Positions 44,341-55,040 of a DNA stretch of 64,000 nt are shown piece by piece. The first letter of the stretch is position 1, and each line of letters starts with the position of its first letter. The position numbers and the translations under genes are program-made. The stretch lies in contig MU001507.1 of assembly GCA_010093485.1 (NCBI GenBank), positions 818,844-882,843 of the forward strand, written 5' to 3'. This DNA comes from Karstenula rhodostoma CBS 690.94. Its lineage: Eukaryota; Ascomycota; Dothideomycetes; Pleosporales; Didymosphaeriaceae. The notes beneath the pieces are model-generated. The model had not been told where the DNA came from, made no database searches, and worked only from the letters and a program-made list of their open reading frames with translations.

Positions 44341-47217
44341 ATGGAAGCGCAGCAAGTCTTTCGTGTCTTAGTGACTGGTACCTCAGGTGAAGGTTTGGGA
44401 GCTTGGGATGAGAAGCCGAAGGTGAGGATTCGTCAATCTCGATAGTTGGTTCACGTTGTTAACGGCATGAACGCATAGCCGAAAGGTTCTGCTCATAATC
44501 TTGCGGCCATAGTATCCGCATTTGTTCCAACATGGTTCACTGCCGTCCTTTTCATTATCGTATTTGTGTTCATTCGCAACCGATGTCCCAAGATCTACTC
44601 GCCGAGGACGTTCATTGGGACCATTCCAGAGAAGTGCGTATATACTCTTAATGCCCAGACGTCTAGCAGATTTAATCTTTTTCCAGGGACCGCACGCCTT
44701 CAGCCAGCCGGTCGTACTTTTCATGGTTCCATACCCTCTGGGTTGTACCTGACAAATTCGTTCTCTACCATGAACATTTGGACTCATACCTATACCTACG
44801 TTTTCTACGTACTCTAATTTTCCTTTGTGTGGTTGGTTGCTGCATCACCTGGCCAATCCTCTTTCCAATCAATGCGACTGGAGGCGGAACCTCGTCTCAG
44901 CTCGATCGCATATCGATCGGCAATGTCTCAGACAAGAAGAAGCTGTATGCTCACGCTGCTGTTGCATACATCTACTTCGGGTTTGTCATGTTCACCGTAG
45001 CAAGGGAGAGACTCTGGTTGATAGGGCTGCGGCAGGCATGGAACTTGTCGAAGCCGATGGCAAAGAGGTTGTCCTCCAGGACTGTTCTTTTCCTCTCCGC
45101 ACCTACAGCTACTCTTGATCAAGATAATGCCCAACGATTCTTCGGGGATGATGCGGTTCGGGTCTGGCCCGCGACCAAAGCCGAGAAGTTGCACTCACTC
45201 GTGTCCAGTCGGGATGCGGCAGTCGAAGAGCTGGAAGCCGCTGAGCTTAATTTGATACAAAACGTAAAGCGGAAACTGGAAAAGAGTGGAAACAAAGGGA
45301 ATAGCGTTTTTTCGAGTTACGACGATCTCCCGAACCACATGAAGAAGTCTTTACGACCAACTCACACGTTGAAGACGCCGCCAACTGGTAAGAAAGTGGA
45401 CAGTATCGATTTCTATCGCGGACAAATCAAGGAAAAGGAAGAAGAGGTCCAAAAGGCACGCGATTCGAATGCGAATGTGGAAAGCCATGGCGGTGCTGCT
45501 GCAGTCTTTGTCGAGTTCCGGTCGCAAGCTGCGGCACAACGCGCGTACCAGCAGATTATGTCCGCGGAAATTCTGGCGCTCAACCCAAGATACACTTCCG
45601 TGTTACCGGGAGAGATTATATGGAAAAATCTGACAATAGCACCCGCAAAGAGAATCTCTCAACAAGGACTTGCCACAATTCTTGTGGTTGCCATCATTGT
45701 GTTCTGGTAAGCACATGCGCGTTATGCTATATGCTGAGCTCATGGTCTGCAGGTCTATCCCGATCTCCTTCGTCGGAGCTTGGTCAAACGTAGAGTATCT
45801 TGCCAATACCTACAAATGGCTCAGTTGGCTTAATAACCTTCCTGAAACTGTCACCAGCCTCTTGGCCGGACTCGTCCCTGCAGCATTGCTCAGTGCACTT
45901 GCTTCGTTTGTCCCAAACATTTTCAGATGTAATTTAGGCCACTGCAACCAGCTTCTGCTATTTTTGCTGACCTATTGCAGCTATCTTCAAGGCCTTTGGT
46001 GAGCCTACCAATACTTCCGTCGAACTCAAGGTACTCAAGTGGTACTTTGTCTTCCAGGTCCTGCAGGTCTTTTTGATCAATACGCTTGCCTCTGGTGCCG
46101 CTGCGGTGCTATCTCAAGCTGCAAACGATCCATCGTCAATCCCAACTCTACTCGCAGCCAACCTTCCCAGTGCGGCGAATTCGTACCTATCGTACTTTAT
46201 CGTGCAAGGTTTGACAAACGCCTCAAACAACATGTTGAACTACTCCGATCTTGTGTCGTACCTTTTCTTCGACAAGTTCTTCGACAAGACGCCGAGACAA
46301 AAGTACCAGAGCTTCACGCGGTTGAAGGGCATACAGTGGGGTAAAGTGTTTCCAAAGTACGGAAACTTCCTGATTATCGGTTGGTAAACCCCCGAACCAC
46401 GTCATCTTTGTCCAAGTACTCACCGATTACAGCCATCGCCTACTCCTGTATCGCCCCGCTCGTTCTCGGCTTTGCTGCCGTAGGCCTCACATGTTTTTAC
46501 TTTAGTTACCGATATATGCTCCTTTTCACCGTCTCGCCAAAGATCGACACAAAGGGTCATTGCTATACGCTCGCCTTACAACAAATACTTGGCGGTATCT
46601 ACATCGCCGAACTCTGCTTGCTAGGTCTTTTCAGTCTACGACAGGCCACAGGTCCATCTATTATGATAAGCATATTGTTCCTCGCAACAGTGCTCTTCAA
46701 CGTCATGACAAACAATTATTTCGCGCCTTTGGAGAAGTTTTTACCTGTCGATCTGAGCGCTGAAGAGGACGGCGAGGGCGCTCCGTTGCTCGATGATAGA
46801 GAGACGGAAGAAGGGGTGGTGACACATCACGTTCAGCGCATTGTCGATTCCACTCCCATCCCACCAAAATATCTCTCTCCGATAGCGCAGTTCTTCGAGC
46901 CACAGCGATATGCGTCCCACCGTGCGATGCGGGCATGGCTTCGTGAAGATACTGAATGGGACGAAGATGATGTTCCGCAATATAGCGAGGAGCAGTTGCG
47001 GAAAGCATATCTTGATCCTGCTTTTACGAGCCAGACACCGGCGGTGTGGGTGCCGAGAGATGAAGCCAAGGTCAGCAAAAGGATCGTGCAGGATCTGGAG
47101 GAGAAGCAGGTTGCAGCGAGTGATGAGGGTGCTTGGATTGACAAGAACGGTAAGGTAAAGTGGGCTACCGATGACTTCAGCAAGGTACCGATTTTCAAAC
47201 CAGCAGTGAGCTGGTGA
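44341..47217 (+). CDS. CSC1/OSCA/TMEM63 family calcium-permeable stress-gated channel
   Basis: Plasma- or endomembrane cation channel gated by osmotic or mechanical stress (RSN1_7TM family). Six exons fit: 44341-44421, 44479-44633, 44687-45706, 45753-45928, 45981-46379 and 46433-47217, giving 871 residues. The N-terminal span (IVSAFVPTWFTAVLFIIVFVF) and NRCPKIYSPRTF are typical. Then come the conserved DSYLYLRFLRTL, the cytosolic loop with AAVFVEFRSQAAAQRA, the LPGEIIWKNL motif, and the pore region with FVPNIFR, FPKYGNFL and IAYSCIAPLVLGF. The C-terminus is acidic and ends in a KPAVSW segment. The fifth intron needs a GTTGGT donor at 46380; the stronger GTAAAC four bases later would break the frame. 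Either CSC1 or another RSN1-family paralogue is possible. Confidence 0.92.
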
Positions 47218-47339
47218 GGAAGGGAACCCGACGGAGGAAATGATGCGCGCAAGTAGTTCGGACATGGTTCGAAACTATTAATGAACGAGGGTATTGGTTT
47301 GAAGTCATAACACATGCAACTACATGTCCATTGACATAT

Positions 47340-49272
47340 CTAAGCTGCTGTCTCCTTGTCAAACACCTCAGTGACACCTTGGTTGCGGCCATGCATGACG
47401 ATTTGCGTCTTGCTGAGCGAAGTCTGCACCGGCTTCTTGGCCCTGAAGATCTCAGAGAGCTCTTCAAGAGTGCGGCGACGCGTCTCGATGTAAAAGAAGT
47501 AGATGAACACGAACTCAAAAATGTCCCAGAAGATGAAGAGGAAGTAGTACTGGCACTCCGGTTAGCTCGAGTCTACTCGTTGTTAGTATCCTGTAAGGAC
47601 GATGACTTACCTTCCATCCAGCCCCAGAGAAGGCAATGCCAGTCACAAACGTGTTGTAGAACCCAGCAATGTTCAGCCAGAAGTTGTAAAACGCCATACC
47701 CTTCGCACGCGACTCGTATCTGAGGCACTCTACGGGGTACAGCTGCTGCAGCGGCGTGTATCCAGCCGAGAAGATAAAACCAAAGATGAAGATGAAAGCG
47801 ATAACGGCCTTGGCCTGTCCAGGATTTTTTATCATGGGCGTACCAGTCGCGTCGACTTTCGGCTTGCCGTCCGGTCCGTTAATAACGTTGGTAGCCACGA
47901 GCGCACACACGATGCAGAAAATACCAACGCAAATCCCGGTGGAGACGAGCAGTTGCGGTCGACGACCCCACTTATCGGTGTAGACAGCGCCGAAGATGGC
48001 GCCGCCGAAGGAGACGACGTTCTGCATGCCATTGAGCAAGAGACGGCGGTGGTTGCTGGTGATACCGGCCCCCCTAAGCATTGTTGGATAGTAGTAGGAG
48101 ACTGGATTCTGGGTCAGCCGGCTCATCCACCTTGCCATGCACTCTCTCGTATCACTCACCTGGACCGTTACCAGACCATTGCCCAAAGAAAGCCATAGTG
48201 AATACGATCATGGTCCTGTAGCGTTGTTCGCGACTGTTGAACAGCTCACGGTAGTCCCACCAGCGCTTGTCTGAACCGGTCACAGAAATATCCTCCACCA
48301 TTTCTTTGTACTCTAGCATCACGAAGGGCGAGTCGCGGCTGCCTTCGCCATGGTACTTGGCCATGGTGTTGAGAGCCTCTTCGTGACGATCGTTGGCGAT
48401 CAACCAACGAGGTGTTTCGGGTAGGAAGGGTGAACACATGAGCACGACACCAGCGAATACCATCTGCAACCAGATAGGGATACGCCAGGAGATGGTGCCT
48501 TCCATGGTCGATGTACCGTAGGGAACAAAGGTTCCTGGAATACCGCCGACGAACCGAAACGTATGTTAGCTATGCTGAGTGCGCGTAGTGCGGGTACTAT
48601 CTACCCAGAATGTATTGAAGATACCCGTCAGGACACCTCTGTAGGCGGGGTGCGCCATCTCAGAGGCATAGGCGGGGCCTGCGGTTGAGGTGATGGCGAC
48701 GCCAAAACCCAGGACGAAACGCCCACCCATGAAGCCTCCAAGGTTTGCACTGGTAGCTGGATATTGTTAGGTATGCCTCGGGACAGGCAAAGATTTGTAA
48801 TTGCTTACCTTGAATGCAGGTACCGACGATAATGATGAGACATCCCAAGAACATTCCCCATTTGCGGCCCCTAAAATCAGTGGCGGGTCCAGCTGCGAAA
48901 GAACCCACCAAGTTACCGATGGTGTATATAGCGTAAACAATACCAGTGGACGGCGTGCCCTCGTCGATACTGAAGCCGAAGTAACCTCGGTATTGCGGAT
49001 ACGAATTAATGGCTCCCATCAAGGATCCATCATAACCGTTGATGCAGGAGTTCAATGTTGCCACAAGCAGACATACGTAGAGCTTCACCAGGTGAGCCTA
49101 TGCTCCGTTTTCCTATACGTTGAAATCATACCCTGAACATAGCAGGTGTCCATGGTGAGACGCCAGCCTTCGCCGTGGCGTCTGCTAGAGCAACATTCTG
49201 CACGTGTCGAATATGACTCTCCCGGCGCTCGTCGTGCGACACACCAACATCAGTTTTTGGCCCCGATACCAT
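47340..49272 (-). CDS. MFS sugar/hexose transporter, with a non-consensus splice acceptor
   Basis: Twelve-span proton-coupled sugar porter. Six exons fit protein continuity: 49272-49132, 49082-48809, 48756-48605, 48553-48160, 48101-47611 and 47549-47340, about 553 residues. Signatures: NGYDGSLMG, DFRGRKWG, GGRFVLGFGV, SEMAHPAYRG, LPETPRWL, DKWGRRPQ, YPVECLRYESRAKG and ETRRRTLEEL. Exon 4 must begin TTC GTC GGC to give FWFVGGIPGTFVPYG, yet the preceding dinucleotide is GG, not AG; a perfect GCTAAC branch site lies 11 bases upstream of it. The next AG breaks the frame. The gene may therefore be damaged in this strain, or the base may be wrong. The first intron could end 15 bases earlier, at TAG. 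It is convergent with the channel gene, 122 bp apart. Confidence 0.88.
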
Positions 49273-51712
49273 TGTCGACTGGAGGCGTGTAACTGAAAAC
49301 AAGAAGAGATCCCAGAGTCGTCCTCGAACGCGAAACTCACAATTGAGCTCGAACCTCTGGCAGGTCAGGGCCCGGGACGACGCATGTATTTAACTGGAGA
49401 CCGTGACCCCCGAACTAGAAAGTCATCTAAACGCATGGCTCTGCGCTGCAGGCAGAACCAGGGTTAGTGCTCACTTGCCGGCTCAAGTACCTTATATCCG
49501 CGTAAGCGCAGGGATGCCGGGAAACATCAGCGCGCCAGACAAGGGTGGCTTCGAACGATTGGGGGAAGCTGGAGTAAGCTTTGGGGTTCCGCGATTAAGG
49601 CGTATTCCAGCTCCTGCAATCACACGGCCTGAATGTTGCCATCTGATCTCTTGCGCCCGGCATGCAATTCTCTGGAAGCGTTAGCCCAGCTGTATGATCG
49701 CGCGTGAATTATTCCTCTCCTCAGATTAACATCGGACAATCGCAGCTATAAGGCGAGGCGCACCACCAAATGTCTATTGTACGCCGGTGATGATCCAACA
49801 CTTCTGAGCAAGGAGCAACGAGCCGGTTATCCAGCAAGATCGCTACTGTGCCACAGTGGTGCATGTGAGTCTTCGTATTGTAAACGGTGCGGCGTGATAC
49901 TGTACTCAGCTTTCCCGTGCAGGCTTTAACGGTCGCGCCACTGCGTGTGCTCGAGAGGTCGACGGGTGTAAACACTGGAGATATCGCCCGCTGTCGTCGC
50001 ATAATGGAGCGATGTGCACACTTCTAGTGTTGTGTTTCAATTGGAGGCGTCTGCGAGTCATGTGTTGAAGAATTCTGAAATACAACGGAGAGCGTTTCTC
50101 CGCATCCAGAAATGGCTAGTCGTGAACTTTTCACTCCCGCTCACGCCTTCTCCATATACCCCACAGTAGCGTGGCCTCCTTCCTGCGCGAATACTCAAGC
50201 AGTGTCTCCTTTGGAATGGTGATTCCGATTGTCCCTGTCTCCAATTGCGACGTTATATCCCCAGGGTAAGCCATAATGGACGCGGCACAATACCTGGAAA
50301 TGTCGGTTTTGCGAAAAACTATCACATGGAAGCCGTATGGAAAGTTTCTGGAAGTAATTAGCAACCGAAGATTCCATCCATGAGTCGGTGGCATAGACTC
50401 AGGACCCGAAACCCCGGTTTTCCACGCACTAGATGTCCTGTGCGCTTCTGATTGCTTCCGTCGACGAAACTATAATCTTCAGTAGCATCGTGGCCGACGG
50501 TTACGCTCTCTACATTCCGTGGACGCTGTTGGGTTGCGCTCGCAAGAGCCGGAATGTGGCATGCTTCTCGTATTTGATGTCCAGGGTGTTGGTCAAGATC
50601 TGCCCTCTGAGTGTGGAGAGGCTTTCATTGGCCAATGCTTTCACCCGTCGGTATGGTATTGATAAGAATACATTGCATGTGGCCCAGCTTCCAAGAATAT
50701 TATATTGAAGACCTTCCCCACCTCTTCAAAGTTTTGCAGATGACCACATTCGGTGTCGTAGATCCTTTTAGCTGCGCAGTCCGGAGCATTTGCTAATTCC
50801 AAGCGACACGTGTGTCCTTCGCCGCCAGCGCTCTCCTTGCACAAAACGGAGGCACGCTCACGCGTAGGTATGAACAAATCTTTGTGTTTTGGCACCCCAC
50901 AGAGTTCCTGTATTGCGATTTGCCGCGGCTTGCTGAAGCTCGCGAAGAGTCAACAACTGACCATAGAATGAACTCATGACCGATATCCATATCGACGATA
51001 ACGCATGACCCCGCCTCAGATGCATAATCTACAATATGCCTTCGCTAAAGCGGAATCCCCCGAATGCACCAATGTGCGGCTTACGCGCATAGTTGTTTGG
51101 GTCGATCCTCCGCTGATACACTCAACCTCAAGATGGCACCGGAAGTGTTGACTCTGTGTCGTGACGACACCGTCAGAGATAACGTCATATGAATTATGTA
51201 GGAAAGCATGTCCCTATCTGGTAGCATCCCGAGAATCTCCCGTCTAAAAAGGCTTTTATGAAAATGTAGCAACCTTCCGGTAATCCAGATGTCTGCAAGG
51301 ATACGTTCAAGAAATCTACAACGAATTATAAATTCGAGCAACAAATCACTTTCAGGTTACGATGTTCGTAGCGGGTCTGCGAGGCCGAATTCAGATCAAC
51401 AATTACTAAACGTTTTTCTGTCGTTATCAAGGCGATACCAAGGTTCTCCATGACACCAGAGCCTCTTCGAACTAGTCGTAAAGCCCCTGAAATATACATT
51501 AAATACCAAGAAATCAGAGTACGTCAATAAAAATTAGACAAAAGTTGTGATGTAGGGATTCGAATATGTTTCTTTGACTTCATGGGCTTGTACACAGGGC
51601 ACATCTCCGCGTTCCAGACCAGAGGCATTACGTCGTGAACAACGTTCTGTGCTAGAAAGTGTCCGAATAAACCAGATAGATTTTGAACTTCGTATTGCAG
51701 GCCATAGAGCGA
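49273..51712. other. Gene-poor 2.4 kb with possible decayed coding sequence
   Basis: Contains the transporter promoter, the 3' end of the dehydrogenase gene and, on the minus strand between about 51451 and 50131, the uncertain coding remnant listed next. The segment 51480-51560 is AT-rich. Confidence 0.4.
50131..51451 (-). pseudogene. Possible multi-exon gene or decayed gene, unknown product
   Basis: An ATG at 51451 begins MENLGIALITTEKRLVIVD; a 45-bp intron (51360-51316, GTAACC to TTGTAG) joins in phase to HFLNVSLQTSGLPEGCYIF. Further protein-like stretches follow in changing frames: SYDVISDGVVTTQSQHF, GSCVIVDMDIGHEFIL, IAIQELCGVPKHKDLF, VKALANESLSTLRGQIL, and finally a long frame to TGA at 50131 with FHVIVFRKTDISRYC and EYSRRKEATLLWGIW. 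Some joins could be introns (for example GTAAGC at 51084 to TTTAG at 51045), but others need a one-base shift in a G run or an intron of only 29 bp. No family is recognised. Chance open frames of this size are common here, so this is tentative. Confidence 0.22.
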
Positions 51713-52945
51713 CTATACGAGGCGGTGTAGCAATTGTTTTCCCTGGACGTACCGCTCCACATTTTCCACCGTCTCGTCATACCATGTTTGTAGGGTTTCT
51801 TCCTCAACATAACCCATATGTGGAGTCAGAAGGACCCTGCTCTTGCCTTTTTCATCCCAACTTTCAGATCTCCATGGGCTATCTGCGGGGAGAGGTTCGA
51901 TATCGAAGACGTCGAGTGCGACGCCGCGTATGCGGCCGCTACGAATGGTGTCTAATAGAGCAGCTTCGTGGATCAGCGGACCTCTTGAAGTATTGATTAA
52001 GAGTCCGGAGGGTTTCATCCATCCCAGCTCTTGTGCTCCAACAATACCCCGCGATCGCGGGCTTAGAACGTAATGCAAACTGATGACATCCGAGTTCTTG
52101 AACAGCTCTTTCTTTCCGACAGCCTTGAAAGTAGGCTCATCATGTGCGACGATACCTCCGCCCGTCACAGGCAAACCTACCTCCTCCGCCAACTGATCCG
52201 CCCTCTCCTGGTTTAAATTCGCGCTCCAACAAACGATCTTCATACCCCAAGCTAGCAGCCCTACCCGTGCTACCAGCGCGCCGATTCTTCCGAAGCCGAC
52301 AAGACCGAGGGTTTTGCCCTGCATTCCAACAGCGAGTTCGGTCTGCCATCCGGGAGCTGCTCCTTTGCCCTTGACCACGGCATCATCAGCCGCAATATTG
52401 CGTGCCAGAGCCAATATCATCGCCCATGCATGTTGTGTTGTAGGATGCCCTCCACCCTTCTTGATATCGATCTTCGCTCGAGCCGCCGGACCTCTGCCCT
52501 TCCCATCGGTCCTCCCCTTTCCAGGCGCAGCAACCAATTGGATGCCTAGTTCCTTAATTGTATCTTTGTCGAATGTTTCGAACTGAGTACCTGTAGCAAA
52601 TATGACTTTCAAGTTTGGTAGCTGTCGGAGTAGCTCGCCAGGAAACGGAGTTCGTTCGCGCATGGTGGAGAGTGCCGCGAAGGGCCGCAGGCGGTCGACT
52701 AGCTTTTTGCGGTCGGCATCGGTGGTTCTAGGATGCGTATATGAGGGTAGTGTGTCATTGAAAGTCACAACCTCGAGCTTAGATGGATCTATTGCGGAAA
52801 AATGCTGCGCTGCGATGTTGTGGTAATCATCGAGGATGGCGAGCTTCACAGGTGTTTGAGAGGCCATTGTATGGATCAATTGGGGTTTAGATCCAAAAGG
52901 AGAATACCTAATGGTACGTGAGAGTTGAAAGAGGCGCAGAGACAT
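51713..52945 (-). CDS. D-isomer-specific 2-hydroxyacid dehydrogenase
   Basis: NAD(P)-dependent oxidoreductase of the phosphoglycerate/glyoxylate reductase family; substrate not determined. One exon, 410 residues. The NAD fold has GLVGFGRIGALVAR. The catalytic set is Arg in NTSRGPLIHE, Glu in DVFDIEPLP and His in LTPHMGYVEE. Two oddities. Residues 1-26 (MSLRLFQLSRTIRYSPFG...) precede a second Met (52867, MASQTPVKLAILDDY) and resemble a mitochondrial presequence, so dual start use is possible. A Gly/Lys-rich insertion of about 25 residues (GKGRTDGKGRGPAARAK, then KKGGG) interrupts the loop before PTTQHAWAMILALARN, where relatives are shorter. Confidence 0.88.
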   Translation of the reverse strand: MSLRLFQLSRTIRYSPFGSKPQLIHTMASQTPVKLAILDDYHNIAAQHFSAIDPSKLEVVTFNDTLPSYTHPRTTDADRKKLVDRLRPFAALSTMRERTPFPGELLRQLPNLKVIFATGTQFETFDKDTIKELGIQLVAAPGKGRTDGKGRGPAARAKIDIKKGGGHPTTQHAWAMILALARNIAADDAVVKGKGAAPGWQTELAVGMQGKTLGLVGFGRIGALVARVGLLAWGMKIVCWSANLNQERADQLAEEVGLPVTGGGIVAHDEPTFKAVGKKELFKNSDVISLHYVLSPRSRGIVGAQELGWMKPSGLLINTSRGPLIHEAALLDTIRSGRIRGVALDVFDIEPLPADSPWRSESWDEKGKSRVLLTPHMGYVEEETLQTWYDETVENVERYVQGKQLLHRLV

Positions 52946-53584
52946 GCTTGGTTGCGGGTCTTGTCCGCGGTAAAGACGTTATACGCCTGGCATTTGAATG
53001 CGGGATTGCGAATGCGGGATGATAAAATCACAACAACATTTGTAAGCGATCAAGGTGCTCCAAGTAAAAATCTTGAAGTTACTCGCACGGCTGCTTTGCT
53101 CATCGAGCAGGCTCGCACTTGTCGGCAAATGGTGCCGAAGGCGTGGTTGGAGGTTGCGGAAAAGCGGATCTCGCCTGGAAAAGCGAGCCTCGCCCTGTGT
53201 TCCCTCTACCATCAACAACTTCGAATCCTGACGATTTTCCATCGTCGAATTCATTCAAGCGTATCGATCACAGGAGTATCTAAATCTAGAAGTCAACCGT
53301 GATTCCCCGCCTCTGGAAGAAATCGTACGCAGCGCTCCCTTCGCGGGATTTCTGGATCGAACGATGCCGAAAGAGTGTATCGATCCTTTTTCTTGGGAGC
53401 CAAGTAAGGGAACACATACCCGAATGTGGATGAGATCTCAACATTCCAGAACCGAACCAGCAAAATAAGCACGGCATGCTGAAGTCATTTCCCAGCTTCA
53501 AAGAGCCCTGCGCGCCGTTAAGCGTGGCAGTTTCGCTTTTTCAGAGTGTGAAGAACTGCTTAATCCTCTGCGTCAACCACCAAA
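52946..53584. promoter_or_regulatory. Divergent promoter region
   Basis: A 639-bp spacer between the dehydrogenase and the first secreted unknown, whose starts face apart. No motif stands out. Confidence 0.4.
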
Positions 53585-54781
53585 ATGCCTTTGTTTCCGC
53601 ACATTCTCACTACACTTCTCGCTATAGCCCGCTTCCGAGGTATAGCAGCAAGGGGCAATGGCTTTCGACACGAGGCAGTAGACGCGTCGGATCAGCACTA
53701 CGAGAGACGAGTCGAAAAACTTGACCCTCTCATTTTCGATTACACCATCTCAGAACAATGCCCGGCACCCACGCGGTCAGTACATAGCTTGCTATATCCC
53801 TCGCCAAATGCTTCAGCCGTGGAAATTACGATCCAAAGCCAGGTCGTCACTTCATACCTTCCAGAGATGACTTGGTGCGTCGGCCCTCCAGTGGCCTTCG
53901 CTGCAATAACAACAAGAGCACCGTACCTGAACCAGTCCGTCGAGTACGAAATGATCACTGCAGGCACAGCCCGCTGCGAGACGGCCTACGCCACAACTGA
54001 GACTACTGTGTGTGCTACAACACTCACTGGTATTGCCTCAAAGATCACAGTGTCGGAATGTGACCAGGAAATCACCTTCTCGAGCGAATGCGGATTCACG
54101 TTGGAGACACCGACGCCAGTGACATCGAATTCATCACTGATCACGCCGGCGCCAACGGTGAAGAGATTGACAACGTTCTGGGTTGCTCCATGGCAATCTT
54201 TGACGGCAGGGGAAGCCCCATCCGACGTGGACATCAAGGTGTGCACAGCTCAGGAAGACGAGAGCTTGGAGTGTCTCCGTTATCGGGAGGTATGGGAAGT
54301 GTTTGTGGTCACCAAGACTATGACAACGCGGAGGGAAGTGCAATTGACGACGACTGTGACCGGCCCCGGTACGCTTATTGTTGAGACGATGACCGCGATT
54401 ATCACAGATGCGGTGGAGACTATAGACTTATCGACAACGTTATTGCTGGAGACGGGTATTGAGACGGAGAGTACGAGCAAGAGGAAGAAGCTGGTCACGC
54501 GACCAAACGAACCAGAAGCAAGTCAAGCAAGTGTGGCAAGCGAACTAAGCGAACCAAGCGAACTGGATGTGCCTACATTGTATATCACGAAACATGTGAA
54601 GTACAAGACACCCAAGTAAGTTCCTTGCGCATGCACAAGAAAGTATTCTGACTTAGGATGTAGACCTGAGCCTACGACTACCATACACATAACCTCAGTT
54701 GCACGTGTTACCAGGACAATAACCAGGACGCGTCCGCGAAGTCGACCCCGTCCAACTCTGCTGGAGCTTCCGGACTTTTGA
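53585..54781 (+). CDS. Secreted Thr-rich extracellular protein, unknown
   Basis: Two exons, 53585-54615 and 54664-54781 (48-bp intron, GTAAGT donor, GTAG acceptor), 382 residues. The N-terminus MPLFPHILTTLLAIARF is a possible signal peptide. The ectodomain has paired Cys (QCPAP, WCVGPP, RCETAY, VCATT, ECDQ, ECGF, VCTAQ, ECLRY), N-glycosylation sequons (NAS, NQS, NSS) and a Thr/Val-rich part: WVAPWQSLTAGEAPSDVD, then VWEVFVVTKTMTTRREV, TTTVTGPGTLIVETMTA and ETIDLSTTLLLETG. These WVAPWQ and GPGTLIVET stretches resemble a cell-surface family widespread in ascomycetes, function unknown to me. The C-terminus is basic, without a clear GPI signal. Confidence 0.8.
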
Positions 54782-55040
54782 ACTCAACGCATGTCATCAG
54801 TCACATAGGACCTTCCAATTTCTCCATCTCTTGAATTGCATAGTTAAATAACAGTTGGCTTATTCCATGGCTAAAAAGTGAATTGTCTAATCACATCTTC
54901 ACATGCTTTCTTTATTCTGTGAAATACCATCTGCGATGACCAAGATCTTGCCTGCACTTATAGTACATACTTCTTCTCTGTATCGCGGAGGGATTTGACT
55001 TCTACACAAACGATCGCATTACCGCGGCTCCTGTATTACT

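Noticed and set aside
49098..49131. 34-bp first intron in the sugar transporter ending at TAG
   Set aside because: It is very short and inserts AHLVK before LYVCLLVATL; ending 15 bases later at AAG gives MFRLYVCLL, which fits the family better. Not excluded.
51555..51566. GGGATTCGAATATG, tRNA T-loop-like
   Set aside because: No acceptor or anticodon stem could be paired around it.
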